The notes under the pieces were generated by a model, which was given only the letters and a program-made list of their open reading frames with translations, made no database searches and had not been told where the DNA came from. Shown piece after piece: positions 1-8,216 of a DNA stretch of 64,000 bases; position 1 is the stretch's first letter; each line of letters starts with the position of its first letter. The stretch lies in contig CAZTTC010000001.1 in the NCBI GenBank assembly GCA_964616015.1, positions 1-64,000 of the forward strand. Reading direction: 5' to 3'. The translations under genes were made by a program, and so were the position numbers. Source of the stretch: Methylibium sp964616015 (GTDB taxonomy: Bacteria > Pseudomonadota > Gammaproteobacteria > Burkholderiales > Burkholderiaceae_C).

Positions 1-76
1 CGAGAACCTTGTCGGTCGCGTCGATCACAAACCACTCGTGCGTCACTTCGGCCGGCTTGGCGCTGAAGGTTTTCAT
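1..76 (-). CDS. rplM: 50S ribosomal protein L13, N-terminal part
   Basis: Partial gene reading off the left edge. The complement of the first 76 bases encodes MKTFSAKPAEVTHEWFVIDA and then TDKVL, which matches the start of bacterial ribosomal protein L13 (E. coli begins [23 protein letters not shown]). L13 is an early-assembling protein of the large ribosomal subunit, normally co-transcribed with rpsI (S9), which would lie to the left of the window. The ATG is at 76-74, with an AGGA ribosome-binding site about seven bases upstream. A promoter and leader hairpin lie at 195-258. Only about 25 residues are present, but the match is distinctive. Confidence 0.9.
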   Translation of the reverse strand, partial: MKTFSAKPAEVTHEWFVIDATDKVL

Positions 77-194
77 GAGGGTCCTGACGGAAAACCCGGC
101 TCTGATGCAGCGGTCGGTGCCTCTTGTGAAGCCGTCTTGCGACGTGCCCGAGGCCTCTTAGGCTGCATGATCGGTGGCATCGCTGCCCCCCCGA

Positions 195-222
195 CTTTTC
201 CCGGAGCCGGACGGCGGGAAAG
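195..222 (-). promoter_or_regulatory. Leader hairpin at the 5' end of rplM mRNA
   Basis: The arms TTTCCCG (197-203) and CGGGAAA (215-221) are perfect complements around an 11-base loop. The hairpin sits immediately after the predicted rplM -10 box, so it would form the extreme 5' end of an mRNA with a leader of about 145 nt. It could be a stabilising hairpin or an autoregulatory binding site. The second role is inference: L13 leaders are known in Bacilli, but none is established here. Confidence 0.35.
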
Positions 223-228
223 CCGCGA

Positions 229-258
229 AGTATATCCGGGTTCGTCGCGCCCGAGCAA
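229..258 (-). promoter_or_regulatory. Predicted sigma-70 promoter of rplM
   Basis: On the minus strand TTGCTC (258-253) is followed after 18 bp by TATACT (234-229). The -10 box is close to consensus, and the start is about 145 nt upstream of the rplM ATG. No gene lies between. Confidence 0.55.
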
Positions 259-330
259 CGGCGTGCAAGCGGCAGCTTGGAACCATGCGTCGCAGCGATC
301 CACGTGGCCCCAGCACCGAAGACCTGCGGC

Positions 331-350
331 GTTTACAATTCAGGGTAAAC
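331..350 (+). promoter_or_regulatory. TACAAT -10 box inside a GTTTAC-N8-GTAAAC inverted repeat
   Basis: TACAAT at 334-339 is a typical -10 hexamer for this bacterial group and would give a leader of about 15 nt before the ATG at 360. It overlaps the inverted repeat GTTTAC (331-336) / GTAAAC (345-350). AGGGT-AA-ACCCT (342-353) is a second short dyad just downstream. Either could be an operator. No clear -35 box is seen, which fits an activated or weak promoter. Confidence 0.4.
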
Positions 351-359
351 CCTAGACCC

Positions 360-1088
360 ATGGGCTTCCCCGGCGACTTCCTCCATCAAGGCTCCCCTTC
401 CGCCAATCGGCACGCCGGTCCGGACGAGGCGCCCTCCCGCCGCGCGGGCGCCTTTCGTTGGGTGCCGATCCGCTCGCTGGCCGAGCGCCACCGCGAGCGC
501 ATCGTCGCCCACCTGCTGGCCCTGCCGACCCACGACCGCTACCTGCGCTTCGGCTACTCGGCCAGCGACGCGCAGATCACCGTCTATGTGGACAGCATCG
601 ACTTCGAGCGCGACGAGGTGTTCGGCATCTTCAACCGCCGCCTCGAGCTGGTCGCGATGGCGCACCTGGCCTACGAGCGGCCCGCCCAGCTGCAGTCGCG
701 CCCGCCGATGGTCGAGTTCGGCGTCTCGGTGCTGCCGCAGGCGCGCGGCCGTGGCTATGGCGCGCGGCTGTTCGACCACGCCGTGATGCACGCGCGCAAC
801 CGCGGCATCGACACGCTTTTCATCCACGCGCTCAGCGAGAACACGGCGATGCTCAAGATCGCCCATCGCGCCGGCGCCGTGGTCGAACGCGACGGTGGCG
901 AGGCCAGCGCCTGGCTCAAGCTGCCGCCCGATACGCTGGCCAGCCAGGTCGAGGAACTGGTCGAGACGCACGCCGCCGAGGTCAACTACCAGTTCAAGCG
1001 CCACGCCATGCGCCTCGAGCAGCTGATCGACGCCGTCGGCGAGGTGCGCGCCCAGATCGGTCGCAGCACCGGCGCCGCGACGGAGTGA
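360..1088 (+). CDS. GNAT-family N-acetyltransferase
   Basis: A protein of 242 residues with a GNAT fold at about 33-205. The acetyl-CoA P-loop reads VLPQARGRGYGARLF, with RGRGYG at 129-134, preceded by the beta-4 strand that ends MVEFGVSVL. An Asn near 161 in SENTAMLKIAHRAG is the usual alpha-4 element. The C-terminal tail is probably helical (VEELVETHAAEVNYQFKRH). The frame stays open further upstream, but ATG 360 is the first start after the TACAAT promoter and gives a normal domain boundary. The acetyl acceptor cannot be told from sequence. It is divergent from rplM and followed by an unrelated DUF2726 gene on the same strand. Confidence 0.85.
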   Translation: MGFPGDFLHQGSPSANRHAGPDEAPSRRAGAFRWVPIRSLAERHRERIVAHLLALPTHDRYLRFGYSASDAQITVYVDSIDFERDEVFGIFNRRLELVAMAHLAYERPAQLQSRPPMVEFGVSVLPQARGRGYGARLFDHAVMHARNRGIDTLFIHALSENTAMLKIAHRAGAVVERDGGEASAWLKLPPDTLASQVEELVETHAAEVNYQFKRHAMRLEQLIDAVGEVRAQIGRSTGAATE

Positions 1089-1207
1089 CGCGTCGCCCGC
1101 GTGCCACGGCCCTCAGGTGGGGGGGCGCTGCGCCCGCGCCCCGGGCTAGCATCCCTGTCCGACTGCGCCTCGCCTCGGCCTAGACACTCTCTCGGCCGGC
1201 CTCGCCG

Positions 1208-1921
1208 ATGACCTCGTCCCCCTGGATGCTTCTGCTACTTGCCAGCGTTGCCGTGATCGGCGCGTTCTGGCTCGGCCGCAGGTCGAACGCGCGCAACTCG
1301 CCCACGCCGCTGCCCGGTGACTGGGCCGTGATGGCGCGGCCGGTGCTCAACGCCGACGAGCGCCGCACGATGCGCATGCTGCGCGACGCGATGCCGCAGT
1401 ACGTCGTGCTCGCCAAGCTGCCGCTGGTGCGGCTGTGCCAGCCGCGCGATCCGCAGAAGGTGCGCTACTGGTTCGACCTGCTGGGGCCTCTGCACGTGAG
1501 CTTCGCGGTCTGCAGCCCCAACGGCCGCGTGCTGGCCGTGATCGACCTCGAACCCGAGCGCGGCTTCTCGCGCCGCGCGGCCAGGATCAAGCAGTCGGTC
1601 CTCGACGCCTGCCGCATCCGCTACCTCGCCTGCCGCGCCGAGAACCTGCCCCCGGCCGGCGAGCTGCAACTGCTGCTGCGCCCCCAGGGCGTGGTCAGCA
1701 GTCCGGTGCCGCTGGCGCCGACGCCCACCTTCGTGGCGGCGCGCAGCACGCTGTCGGACACCGTGCGCACCAAGCGCGCGGAACGGTCCGCGCGCTGGGC
1801 CGACTCCAACTTCCCGCAGGATTCCTTCTTCGCTCCCGACAGTCGCCTCGACGGCGGGCCGACCAGCGAGTTCTCGCCGCTGAGCATGGCGCGCGAAGAC
1901 CTGCCCAGCGCCTTGCGCTGA
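1208..1921 (+). CDS. Membrane-anchored DUF2726 domain protein
   Basis: A protein of 237 residues. A single hydrophobic segment at about 5-22 (WMLLLLASVAVIGAFWLG) is a signal anchor. A DUF2726-like domain follows at about 45-165, recognisable from the start ARPVLNADERRTMRMLRDAMP, the central VLAKLPLVRLCQP, and HVSFAVC followed by VLAVIDLE. DUF2726 proteins are often compared with restriction-endonuclease-like folds, but no biochemical role is established. The C-terminal third is low-complexity and polar. It ends 23 bp before srkA and may be co-transcribed with it. Function unknown. Confidence 0.8.
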   Translation: MTSSPWMLLLLASVAVIGAFWLGRRSNARNSPTPLPGDWAVMARPVLNADERRTMRMLRDAMPQYVVLAKLPLVRLCQPRDPQKVRYWFDLLGPLHVSFAVCSPNGRVLAVIDLEPERGFSRRAARIKQSVLDACRIRYLACRAENLPPAGELQLLLRPQGVVSSPVPLAPTPTFVAARSTLSDTVRTKRAERSARWADSNFPQDSFFAPDSRLDGGPTSEFSPLSMAREDLPSALR

Positions 1922-1944
1922 CACCCGCGTGCGACCATCGCGGC

Positions 1945-2961
1945 ATGGACGATGCCGCGAGCGCCCCCCAACCCTTTGCCGATCTGACGCCGCACGCGGT
2001 GCTGGACGCGCTCGCCGACGCCGGCCTGTACGGTGACGGCCGCCTGCTGCAGCTCAACTCCTACGAGAACCGCGTGTTCCAGGTCGCGCTGGAAGACAGC
2101 CGCTTCGTGGTCGCCAAGTTCTACCGGCCGGGCCGCTGGAGCGATGCGCAGATCCTCGAGGAGCATGCCTTCGCACTGGAACTGGCCGCCGCCGAGGTGC
2201 CCGCGGTCGCGCCGCTGGTCCTCGATGCCGGCCGCGCCGTCGCCGGCACCGCCCTGCTCGGCGCGCCGCCGACGCTGGCCTGCCGCGACGGCATGCGCTT
2301 CGCCGCCGCACCGCGCCGCGCCGGCCGGGCACCCGAGCTCGACGACCCCGAGGTGCTGGAGTGGATCGGCCGCTTCATCGGCCGCCTGCACCTCGTGGGC
2401 CGCCAGCAGCCCTTCGCCCACCGCCGCTCGCTGGACGTCGACACCCTGGGCCGCCAGCCCCGCGCCTGGCTGCTCCGGCACGAGGTGCTGGCGCCGGCCG
2501 AGTCCGCGCGCTGGGCCGAGGTCGCCGACCAGGCCCTGGCGCTGGCCGAGCAGCGTTTCGCCGCCGTCGCGCCGCGCCGCCTGCGCCTGCACGGCGACTT
2601 CCATCCGGGCAACCTGCTGTGGACGCCCGAAGGCCCGCACTTTGTCGACCTCGACGACGCGATGACCGGCCCGGCCGTCCAGGACCTGTGGATGCTGCTG
2701 TCGGGCGACCCGGCCGAAGCGCGCCGCCAACTGGCCTGCCTGCTCGAAGGCTACGAGACCTTCTGCGACTTCGACCGCCGCGAGCTCGCACTCGTGGAGG
2801 CGCTGCGCACGCTGCGCATGATCCACCACAGCTTCTGGATCGCGCAGCGCTGGTCCGATCCGGCCTTTCCCGCCGCCTTCCCCTGGTTCGGCGGCCCGAG
2901 CTACTGGTCGCAGCAGACCGCCGACCTGCGCCAGCAGATCGAGGTCATGAGCCACGACTGA
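1945..2961 (+). CDS. srkA: Stress response kinase A (YihE/SrkA family)
   Basis: A protein of 338 residues, the usual size for the SrkA/YihE aminoglycoside-phosphotransferase-like Ser/Thr kinases. The nucleotide loop is SYENRVFQV (39-47) with a probable ATP lysine in VVAKFYRPGRW. The catalytic loop HGDFHPGN is at 216-223 (Asp218), and the metal-binding DLDDA at 235-239. The family signature FYRPGRW and the C-terminal FPWFGGPSYW both match YihE. In E. coli SrkA protects against envelope and antibiotic stress by counteracting MazF-linked death. The frame is open far upstream, but ATG 1945 gives the canonical N-terminus. It converges on htpG with only 10 bp between the stop codons. Confidence 0.92.
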   Translation: MDDAASAPQPFADLTPHAVLDALADAGLYGDGRLLQLNSYENRVFQVALEDSRFVVAKFYRPGRWSDAQILEEHAFALELAAAEVPAVAPLVLDAGRAVAGTALLGAPPTLACRDGMRFAAAPRRAGRAPELDDPEVLEWIGRFIGRLHLVGRQQPFAHRRSLDVDTLGRQPRAWLLRHEVLAPAESARWAEVADQALALAEQRFAAVAPRRLRLHGDFHPGNLLWTPEGPHFVDLDDAMTGPAVQDLWMLLSGDPAEARRQLACLLEGYETFCDFDRRELALVEALRTLRMIHHSFWIAQRWSDPAFPAAFPWFGGPSYWSQQTADLRQQIEVMSHD

Positions 2962-2971
2962 GTAACCGCGC

Positions 2972-4837
2972 TCAGGTCAGCAGTCGGTTCACACGCTGCA
3001 CGTAGGCCGCGGGATCCTCGAGCTGCCCGCCCTCGGCCAGCACCGCCTGGTCGAACAGCACGTGGGCCAGGTCGTCGAAGCGCTCGCTGCCGTCCAGGCG
3101 CTTCACCAGCGCGTGCTCCGCGTTCACTTCCAGGATGGGCTGGCTGGCCGGTGCGCTCTGGCCGGCCTGCTTGAGCAGCCGCGCGAGGTGGCCGCTCATG
3201 TCGCCCTCCTCCACCACCAGGCAGGCCGGTGAATCGACCAGCCGCGTCGTGACCCGCACGTCCTTGGCGCGGTCCTTCAGCGCTTCCTTCAGCTTGTCGA
3301 GCACCGGCTTGAAGGCCTCGGCCACGGCTTCGAGCTGCTGCTTCTCGGCCGCGTCCTGCAACGTGCCCAGATCCACCGCGCCCTTGGCCACGCTCTGCAG
3401 CGGCTTGCCCTCGAACTCGTACAGGTGCGCCAGCATCCACTCGTCCACGCGGTCGGCCAGCAGCAGCACCTCGATGCCCTTCTTGCGGAACAGCTCCAGC
3501 TGCGGGCTGCTCTTCGCCGCCGCCAGCGTGTCGGCGGTGATGACGTAGATCGCCTCCTGGCCTTCCTTCATGCGGCCCACGTAGTCGGCCAGGCTCACGC
3601 CGGCATCGGCGTGCGTGGACGCGAAGCGCAGCAGCTTGGCCAGCCGCTCCTGGTTGGCATGGTCCTCGCCGAGGCCTTCCTTCAACACCGCGCCGAACTC
3701 GCTCCAGAAGCTGGCGTACTTGTCCTTGTCGTTGGCCGCCAGATCCTCCAGCATGCCCAGCACGCGCTTCGTGCTGCCCTCGCGGATCGCCTTCACGTCG
3801 CGGCTCTCCTGCAGCAGCTCGCGGCTCACGTTGAGCGGCAGGTCGCTCGAGTCGATCACGCCCTTGACGAAGCGCAGGTAGCCGGGCATCAGCGCCTGCG
3901 CGTCGTCCATGATGAAGACGCGCTTGACGTAGAGCTTGACACCGCTCTTGCGGTCGCGGTTCCACAGATCCTGCGGCGCCTTGGCCGGCAGGTACAGCAG
4001 TTGGATGTACTCGCTGCGCCCCTCGACGCGGTTGTGCGTGTAGGCCAGCGGCGGCGCGGGGTCGAAGCTGATCTGCTCGTAGAAGCTCTTGTACTCGGCG
4101 TCGGTGATCTCGCTCTTGGCGCGCGCCCACAGCGCCGCCGCCTTGTTGACGGTCTCCCACTCGTCCAGCGTCACGTACTCGCTCTTCTCGCTGCTCCACT
4201 CCTGCTTGCGCATCAGGATCGGCAGCGAGATGTGGTCGGAGTACCGGGCGATCGTCGACTTGATCTTCCACTGCGACAGCCACTCGTCCTCGCCCTCGCG
4301 CAGGTGCAGGATCACGTCGGTGCCGCGTTTCGCGCGCTCGAAGCGCTCGACCTCGAACTCGCCGGTGCCGGCGCTGCTCCAGCGCACGCCCTCGTCGGCC
4401 TTCAGGCCGGCGCGGCGCGTCTCCACCGTGATGCGGTCGGCCACGATGTAGCCGCTGTAGAAGCCCACGCCGAACTGGCCGATCAGCTGCGTGTCGCGGG
4501 CCTGTTCGCCCGAGAGCTTGCCGACGAACTCGCGCGTGCCGCTCTTGGCGATCGTGCCCAGGTTGGCGATCGCCTCGGCCTCGTTCATGCCGATGCCGTT
4601 GTCGCTGATGGTGATCGTGCGCGCTGCCGCGTCGTAGCTCACCCTCACCTCCAGCGTCGGTGCGTCCTCGAACAGGGCGGCCTCGTTCAGCGCCTCGAAG
4701 CGCAACTTGTCGCAGGCATCCGACGCGTTGGAGATCAGCTCGCGGAGAAATATCTCCTTGTTAGAGTAGAGCGAATGCGTCACCAGGTGCAGCAACTGTT
4801 GCACCTCGGCTTGGAAAGACAGGGTCTGCTTGTTCAT
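2972..4837 (-). CDS. htpG: Molecular chaperone HtpG (Hsp90)
   Basis: A protein of 621 residues (E. coli has 624), opening MNKQTLSFQAEVQQLLHLV. GHKL ATPase motifs are present: ELISNASDA (33-41, catalytic Glu33), DNGIGM (79-84) and GQFGVGFYSG (120-129). The middle-domain phrase LPLNVSRELLQ is intact. Cytosolic ATP-driven chaperone that remodels client proteins with DnaK. A well-formed sigma-32 promoter lies 64-92 bp upstream of the start codon, so heat induction is expected. All key residues are present and no frameshift is seen. Confidence 0.97.
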   Translation of the reverse strand: MNKQTLSFQAEVQQLLHLVTHSLYSNKEIFLRELISNASDACDKLRFEALNEAALFEDAPTLEVRVSYDAAARTITISDNGIGMNEAEAIANLGTIAKSGTREFVGKLSGEQARDTQLIGQFGVGFYSGYIVADRITVETRRAGLKADEGVRWSSAGTGEFEVERFERAKRGTDVILHLREGEDEWLSQWKIKSTIARYSDHISLPILMRKQEWSSEKSEYVTLDEWETVNKAAALWARAKSEITDAEYKSFYEQISFDPAPPLAYTHNRVEGRSEYIQLLYLPAKAPQDLWNRDRKSGVKLYVKRVFIMDDAQALMPGYLRFVKGVIDSSDLPLNVSRELLQESRDVKAIREGSTKRVLGMLEDLAANDKDKYASFWSEFGAVLKEGLGEDHANQERLAKLLRFASTHADAGVSLADYVGRMKEGQEAIYVITADTLAAAKSSPQLELFRKKGIEVLLLADRVDEWMLAHLYEFEGKPLQSVAKGAVDLGTLQDAAEKQQLEAVAEAFKPVLDKLKEALKDRAKDVRVTTRLVDSPACLVVEEGDMSGHLARLLKQAGQSAPASQPILEVNAEHALVKRLDGSERFDDLAHVLFDQAVLAEGGQLEDPAAYVQRVNRLLT

Positions 4838-4900
4838 GGCGGACTGAAGATTCGTTGGGAGAGTCGCTGGCCCGCGATGCCTCGATCGCGCGCGGCAAGC

Positions 4901-4929
4901 ATTGTGGGGCCGCTCGCGCGGCTTTCAAG
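4901..4929 (-). promoter_or_regulatory. Heat-shock (sigma-32) promoter of htpG
   Basis: Read on the minus strand, CTTGAAA (4929-4923) is followed after exactly 13 bp by CCCCACAAT (4909-4901). This matches the RpoH consensus CTTGAAA-N11-16-CCCCATNT at all but one defined position. It faces htpG and no other gene lies between. Confidence 0.88.
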
Positions 4930-5012
4930 CCCGGCATGGCCCGCATGCCGTCACCGGAACTTGCCCCCAGCCCCGCGCTCCCACCGTCGGGGCCAGAGGA
5001 GACCAAAAGACG

Positions 5013-6266
5013 ATGAACGACAACCCGCTCGCCAACGCCGACATCCTGCGCGCACCGCTGTGGACGCTCGAAGGCCTGCGCGGCGCCGATCCGGTGCTGG
5101 GCATCGCGCTGCTGATCATCGTCGCGGTCGTCGCCGGCGAAGCGGTGCGCCGCTGGACCCGGCTGCCGCGCGCCTGCGGCCACATGCTGGTCGGCGTCAT
5201 CGCCAGCCCGCTGGCGCTGCGCCTGCTGGAGCGCACCGACCTCGACCCGTGGAAGCCGCTGCTCGACCTGGCGGTCGGCGTGCTGGTCTTCGAGCTCGGC
5301 ACGCGCATCCGCCCGCGCTGGCTGATCCACAACCCCGCGCTCGCGCTGCAGGGTGTGGCCGAGGCGCTGCTCGCGGGCGCCGCAGTGACCGGCGCGCTGG
5401 TGCTGCTGGGCGCCGCGCCCATGTCCGCGGCGCTGGCCGGCGCGGTGGCGATGGCCACCTCGCCGGTCATCACCATGGCCGCGGTGCACGAGTCGCAGCC
5501 GCGCGGCCAGGTCACCGAACGGCTGCTGATGATGACCGCGCTCAACAGCGTGCTGGCGGTGCTGGCCCTCAAGGGCTGGCGCGTCGTCGCCACCGCCGAC
5601 GCCCCGCTGCGCGCCGAGTGGCTGCCCGCGCTGGCCAACGCGGTCTACGTGCTGTGCGGCTCCTTCCTGCTGGGCGCGCTGCTGGGCCTGCTGCTCACCT
5701 GGCTGTCCCAGCCCATGCGCCGCACCACCGCCAGCGCCGTGCTGCAGATCGGCCTGCTGGTGCTGGGGGCGCTGCTGGCCGCGCAGTGGACGCTGTCGCC
5801 GCTGCTCGCGCTGCTGGTCGCCGGCATCGTCGCGCGCGAGCGCATGGGCCATGGCCTCACCGTCGAGCCGCAGCTCGGCACCGCGGGTGCGGCGCTGACG
5901 GTGCTGCTGTTCGTGAGCCTGGGCCTCGTCAGCACGGTCGAGGGCATGCTGAGCCTGTGGCCCTGGGTGCTGGCGATCATCGTCGCGCGCGCGCTCGGCA
6001 AGGGCCTGGCCATCGCCGCGATGTCGCGGCACAGCGGCCTGAGCCTCAAGCAGGCCCTGGCCCTGACGCTGGCCCTGCAGCCCATGGCCCAATCGGCCCT
6101 GCTGCTGGGCGCCAGCAGCTACGGCTGGCCCGGCGACGCGCCGCTGGTCGAGGCCGGCGTGCTGCAGGCGCTGCTGATCGCGGTGACGCTGATGCAGCTG
6201 AGCGGCCCCATCTGGGCCCAGTTCGCGCTGCGCCAGGTCGCCGGCGAAGTGCCGCAACGGAGCTGA
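5013..6266 (+). CDS. CPA2-family cation:proton antiporter
   Basis: A protein of 417 residues made of about a dozen hydrophobic segments (e.g. GIALLIIVAVVAGEAV near 30, LLDLAVGVLVFELGTRIR near 88-105, ALLVAGIVARERMGHG near 265-282). The arrangement LAVGVLVFELGTRI plus MATSPVITMAAVHES resembles the Na+/H+ exchanger core of the CPA2 superfamily. No C-terminal TrkA-N (RCK) domain follows, unlike KefB/C. It is probably an inner-membrane exchanger of monovalent cations for protons; the ion is not deducible. The start at 5013 is supported by GAGGAG about 10 bp upstream. It ends 3 bp before the next ligase gene, so the two are likely co-transcribed. Confidence 0.8.
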   Translation: MNDNPLANADILRAPLWTLEGLRGADPVLGIALLIIVAVVAGEAVRRWTRLPRACGHMLVGVIASPLALRLLERTDLDPWKPLLDLAVGVLVFELGTRIRPRWLIHNPALALQGVAEALLAGAAVTGALVLLGAAPMSAALAGAVAMATSPVITMAAVHESQPRGQVTERLLMMTALNSVLAVLALKGWRVVATADAPLRAEWLPALANAVYVLCGSFLLGALLGLLLTWLSQPMRRTTASAVLQIGLLVLGALLAAQWTLSPLLALLVAGIVARERMGHGLTVEPQLGTAGAALTVLLFVSLGLVSTVEGMLSLWPWVLAIIVARALGKGLAIAAMSRHSGLSLKQALALTLALQPMAQSALLLGASSYGWPGDAPLVEAGVLQALLIAVTLMQLSGPIWAQFALRQVAGEVPQRS

Positions 6267-6269
6267 GCC

Positions 6270-7382
6270 ATGCCACTGCAGGACTTCACCCCTTCCGAAG
6301 CGCTGACCCTGGGCGTCGAGCTCGAGCTCCAGATCCTCAGCACCCACGACTTCGACCTCGCCCCGCAGGCCGAGGACCTGCTGCGCGAGACCGCCAGGCA
6401 CAGCGGTGCCTGGGACATCAAGCCCGAGATCACGCGCAGCATGATCGAGATCGGCAGCTCCATCCAACGCCGCCACGGCCCGCTGCGCGACGAGCTGCGC
6501 GACATGCGCAACCAGCTCGCGCGCGCCGCCCGCAAGCTCAACATCTCGATCGCCGGCGGCGGCACGCATGCCTACCAGCACTGGAGCGAACAGCAGATCT
6601 TCCCTGGCGAGCGCTTCCACTACATCAGCGAGCTCTACGGCTACCTCGCCAAGCAGTTCACCGTGTTCGGCCAGCACGTGCACGTCGGCTGCCCCGACGG
6701 CGACCAAGCGCTGTGGCTGCTGCACGCGCTGTCGCGCTATGTGCCTCACTTCATCGCACTCAGCGCCTCCTCGCCCTACGTGCAGGGCCAGGACACCGGC
6801 TTCGACTCCGCGCGGCTCAACTCGGTGTTCGCCTTCCCGCTGTCGGGGCGCGCGCCCTTCGTGCGCAGCTGGGACGAGTTCGGCGGCTACTTCGACAAGA
6901 TGACCGCCACCGGCGTCGTCCAGTCGATGAAGGACTTCTACTGGGACATCCGCCCCAAGCCCGAGTTCGGCACCATCGAGCTGCGCGTGTGCGACACGCC
7001 GCTGGCGGTCGACAAGGCCGCAGCGCTGGCCTGCTACCTGCAGTGCATCTGCCGTCAGCTGCGCGAGGAGAGGCCCTTCGAGCCCAGCGAGGACGACTAC
7101 CTCGTCTACACCTTCAACCGCTTCCAGGCCTGCCGTTTCGGCCTGGAGGGCGAGATCGTCGACCCCAAGACCAAGCAGCGCTCGCGGCTGCGCGACGACA
7201 TCCTGCGCACCTTGACGCGCCTGGACGAGCACGCGCTCGACCTCGAGGCGCTGGAGGCGACGCAGCTGCTGCGCGACTCGCTCTTCGAAGGCAACGACGC
7301 GCGCTGGCTTCGCAGCCAGCGCGCGTCGTCGCTGCCCCTGTCGGCGGTGGTCGAATCGGCGGCGCGGCGCTGGATCGTCTGA
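6270..7382 (+). CDS. YbdK-type carboxylate-amine ligase (glutamate-cysteine ligase 2 family)
   Basis: A protein of 370 residues, matching the GCS2/YbdK family. Diagnostic stretches are TLGVELELQILS near 13-24, AGGGTHAYQHW, and GQHVHVGCPD followed later by FDSARLNSVFAFPLSGR and EFGTIELRVCDTPL. These enzymes ligate an amine such as cysteine to the gamma-carboxylate of glutamate with ATP. E. coli YbdK has only weak glutamate-cysteine ligase activity, so the physiological substrate is open. It starts 3 bp after the antiporter gene. Glutathione-gated antiporters exist in the same superfamily, but a functional link here is speculation. Confidence 0.88.
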   Translation: MPLQDFTPSEALTLGVELELQILSTHDFDLAPQAEDLLRETARHSGAWDIKPEITRSMIEIGSSIQRRHGPLRDELRDMRNQLARAARKLNISIAGGGTHAYQHWSEQQIFPGERFHYISELYGYLAKQFTVFGQHVHVGCPDGDQALWLLHALSRYVPHFIALSASSPYVQGQDTGFDSARLNSVFAFPLSGRAPFVRSWDEFGGYFDKMTATGVVQSMKDFYWDIRPKPEFGTIELRVCDTPLAVDKAAALACYLQCICRQLREERPFEPSEDDYLVYTFNRFQACRFGLEGEIVDPKTKQRSRLRDDILRTLTRLDEHALDLEALEATQLLRDSLFEGNDARWLRSQRASSLPLSAVVESAARRWIV

Positions 7383-7389
7383 GCCCGCA

Positions 7390-7436
7390 CCGTTCGGCCT
7401 GAGCCGGCCCCGTTCAGGCTGAGCCTGTCGAAGCCC
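7390..7436. repeat. REP-like intergenic palindromic element
   Basis: Two related dyads lie in tandem between convergent genes: CGGC-CTGA-GCCG, then CAGGCT-G-AGCCTG followed by TCGAAGCC. The second half (TTCAGGCTGAGCCTGTCGAA) closely resembles a short repeat widely scattered in intergenic spaces of many high-GC bacteria. Only one copy is visible here, so the assignment rests on memory of the motif. Confidence 0.45.
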
Positions 7437-7474
7437 CCCGGCCACCGCCGGCACCGTACCGGCTCCATCGCGGC

Positions 7475-8017
7475 TCAATGCCGGCCGAAGCGCAGGTGCA
7501 CCGGCAGGTCGTTGAGCTTGGGTTCGGCGGCCTTCGCGGCCTCGTCCTTCATGCCCATCGAGAAGCCTTCACCGGCGGCCACCCGCAGGTCGCCCGACGC
7601 CGCCACCGGCGCAGCGGCCGGCTTGAACACGCCGACGTAGCGCAGGCTGTAGCCACCGCCCACCTCGGCCCAGCCGTCGGCGTGGACCGGATTCTTCTTC
7701 CACGCTTCGAGCTCGGCGCGCACTTCGGCGCGGCTGCGGCCCGGGCCGGTGTGGCCGACGAAGCGCAGGCTGTTGCCGCCGGCGACCTCGGCCCAGCCGT
7801 CGGCGTGGACCGGGTTTGCGCGCCACGCGGCCAGCTCGGCCATCACCTCGGCGCGGGTCTTGCCGGCGACGCCGGTCTGCTCGACGCGCACCAGCGTGTC
7901 GCCGATCAGCTGGAAGCCGTCGTGCGTCGGGATGCCCTGGGCCGACACGGCCAGAGGCGAGAGGGTGGTCACGGCGGCCGCGACGGCCAGGATCAGGGTG
8001 TTGAGGCGGTAGGACAT
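7475..8017 (-). CDS. Exported DUF4148 repeat protein (first paralogue)
   Basis: A protein of 180 residues with a Sec signal peptide (LILAVAAAVTTLSPLAVSA, cleavage probably after SAQ near 27). The mature part carries tandem DUF4148-like units: KTRAEVMAELAAWRANPVHADGW and RSRAEVRAELEAWKKNPVHADGW, each followed by a short AEV-GG-SLR-VG segment. The start at 8017 is chosen because AGGAG lies six bases upstream and the signal peptide begins there. It is paralogous to the gene at 8217-8621, with the same upstream 52-bp module. DUF4148 proteins are small envelope proteins of unknown role, common in Burkholderiales. The next genes are a metal-type two-component system, suggesting a stress-responsive periplasmic protein (inference). 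Confidence 0.82.
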   Translation of the reverse strand: MSYRLNTLILAVAAAVTTLSPLAVSAQGIPTHDGFQLIGDTLVRVEQTGVAGKTRAEVMAELAAWRANPVHADGWAEVAGGNSLRFVGHTGPGRSRAEVRAELEAWKKNPVHADGWAEVGGGYSLRYVGVFKPAAAPVAASGDLRVAAGEGFSMGMKDEAAKAAEPKLNDLPVHLRFGRH

Positions 8018-8048
8018 GATGGACTCCTGTTGACGTTGAGGTTCGGTA

Positions 8049-8100
8049 GCAGCGCTGATTCGTTTCAGCGTGAAGAGAACTTTAGGAAGCAACCCCCGAC
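8049..8100 (-). repeat. 52-bp upstream module, copy 1
   Basis: Identical at 47 of 52 positions to 8654-8705. It contains the dyad CGCTGA-TTCGTT-TCAGCG (8053-8070). It ends 31 bp before the DUF4148 start codon, the same layout as copy 2, so it is probably the shared promoter/operator of both paralogues. Confidence 0.8.
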
Positions 8101-8216
8101 AAGAGCATCACGAACCGATTACGAATCCGAAATGAATCCATCCCGGAATTCATCAGCGGCTCGTGCGTGCTGCTCATGCGTAAGCCTTGTGCAGGGGTCG
8201 CGCAGGCGCCGGGCCA

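Noticed and set aside
3425..7402. A 1325-codon open frame on the plus strand
   Set aside because: It runs antisense to htpG and then out of frame through the antiporter and ligase genes, with Arg/Ala/His-rich shadow composition typical of high-GC DNA. The real genes there are recognised.
4761..7478. A 905-codon open frame on the minus strand
   Set aside because: Antisense to the antiporter and ligase genes, low complexity (Q, R, A, H-rich) and no domain.
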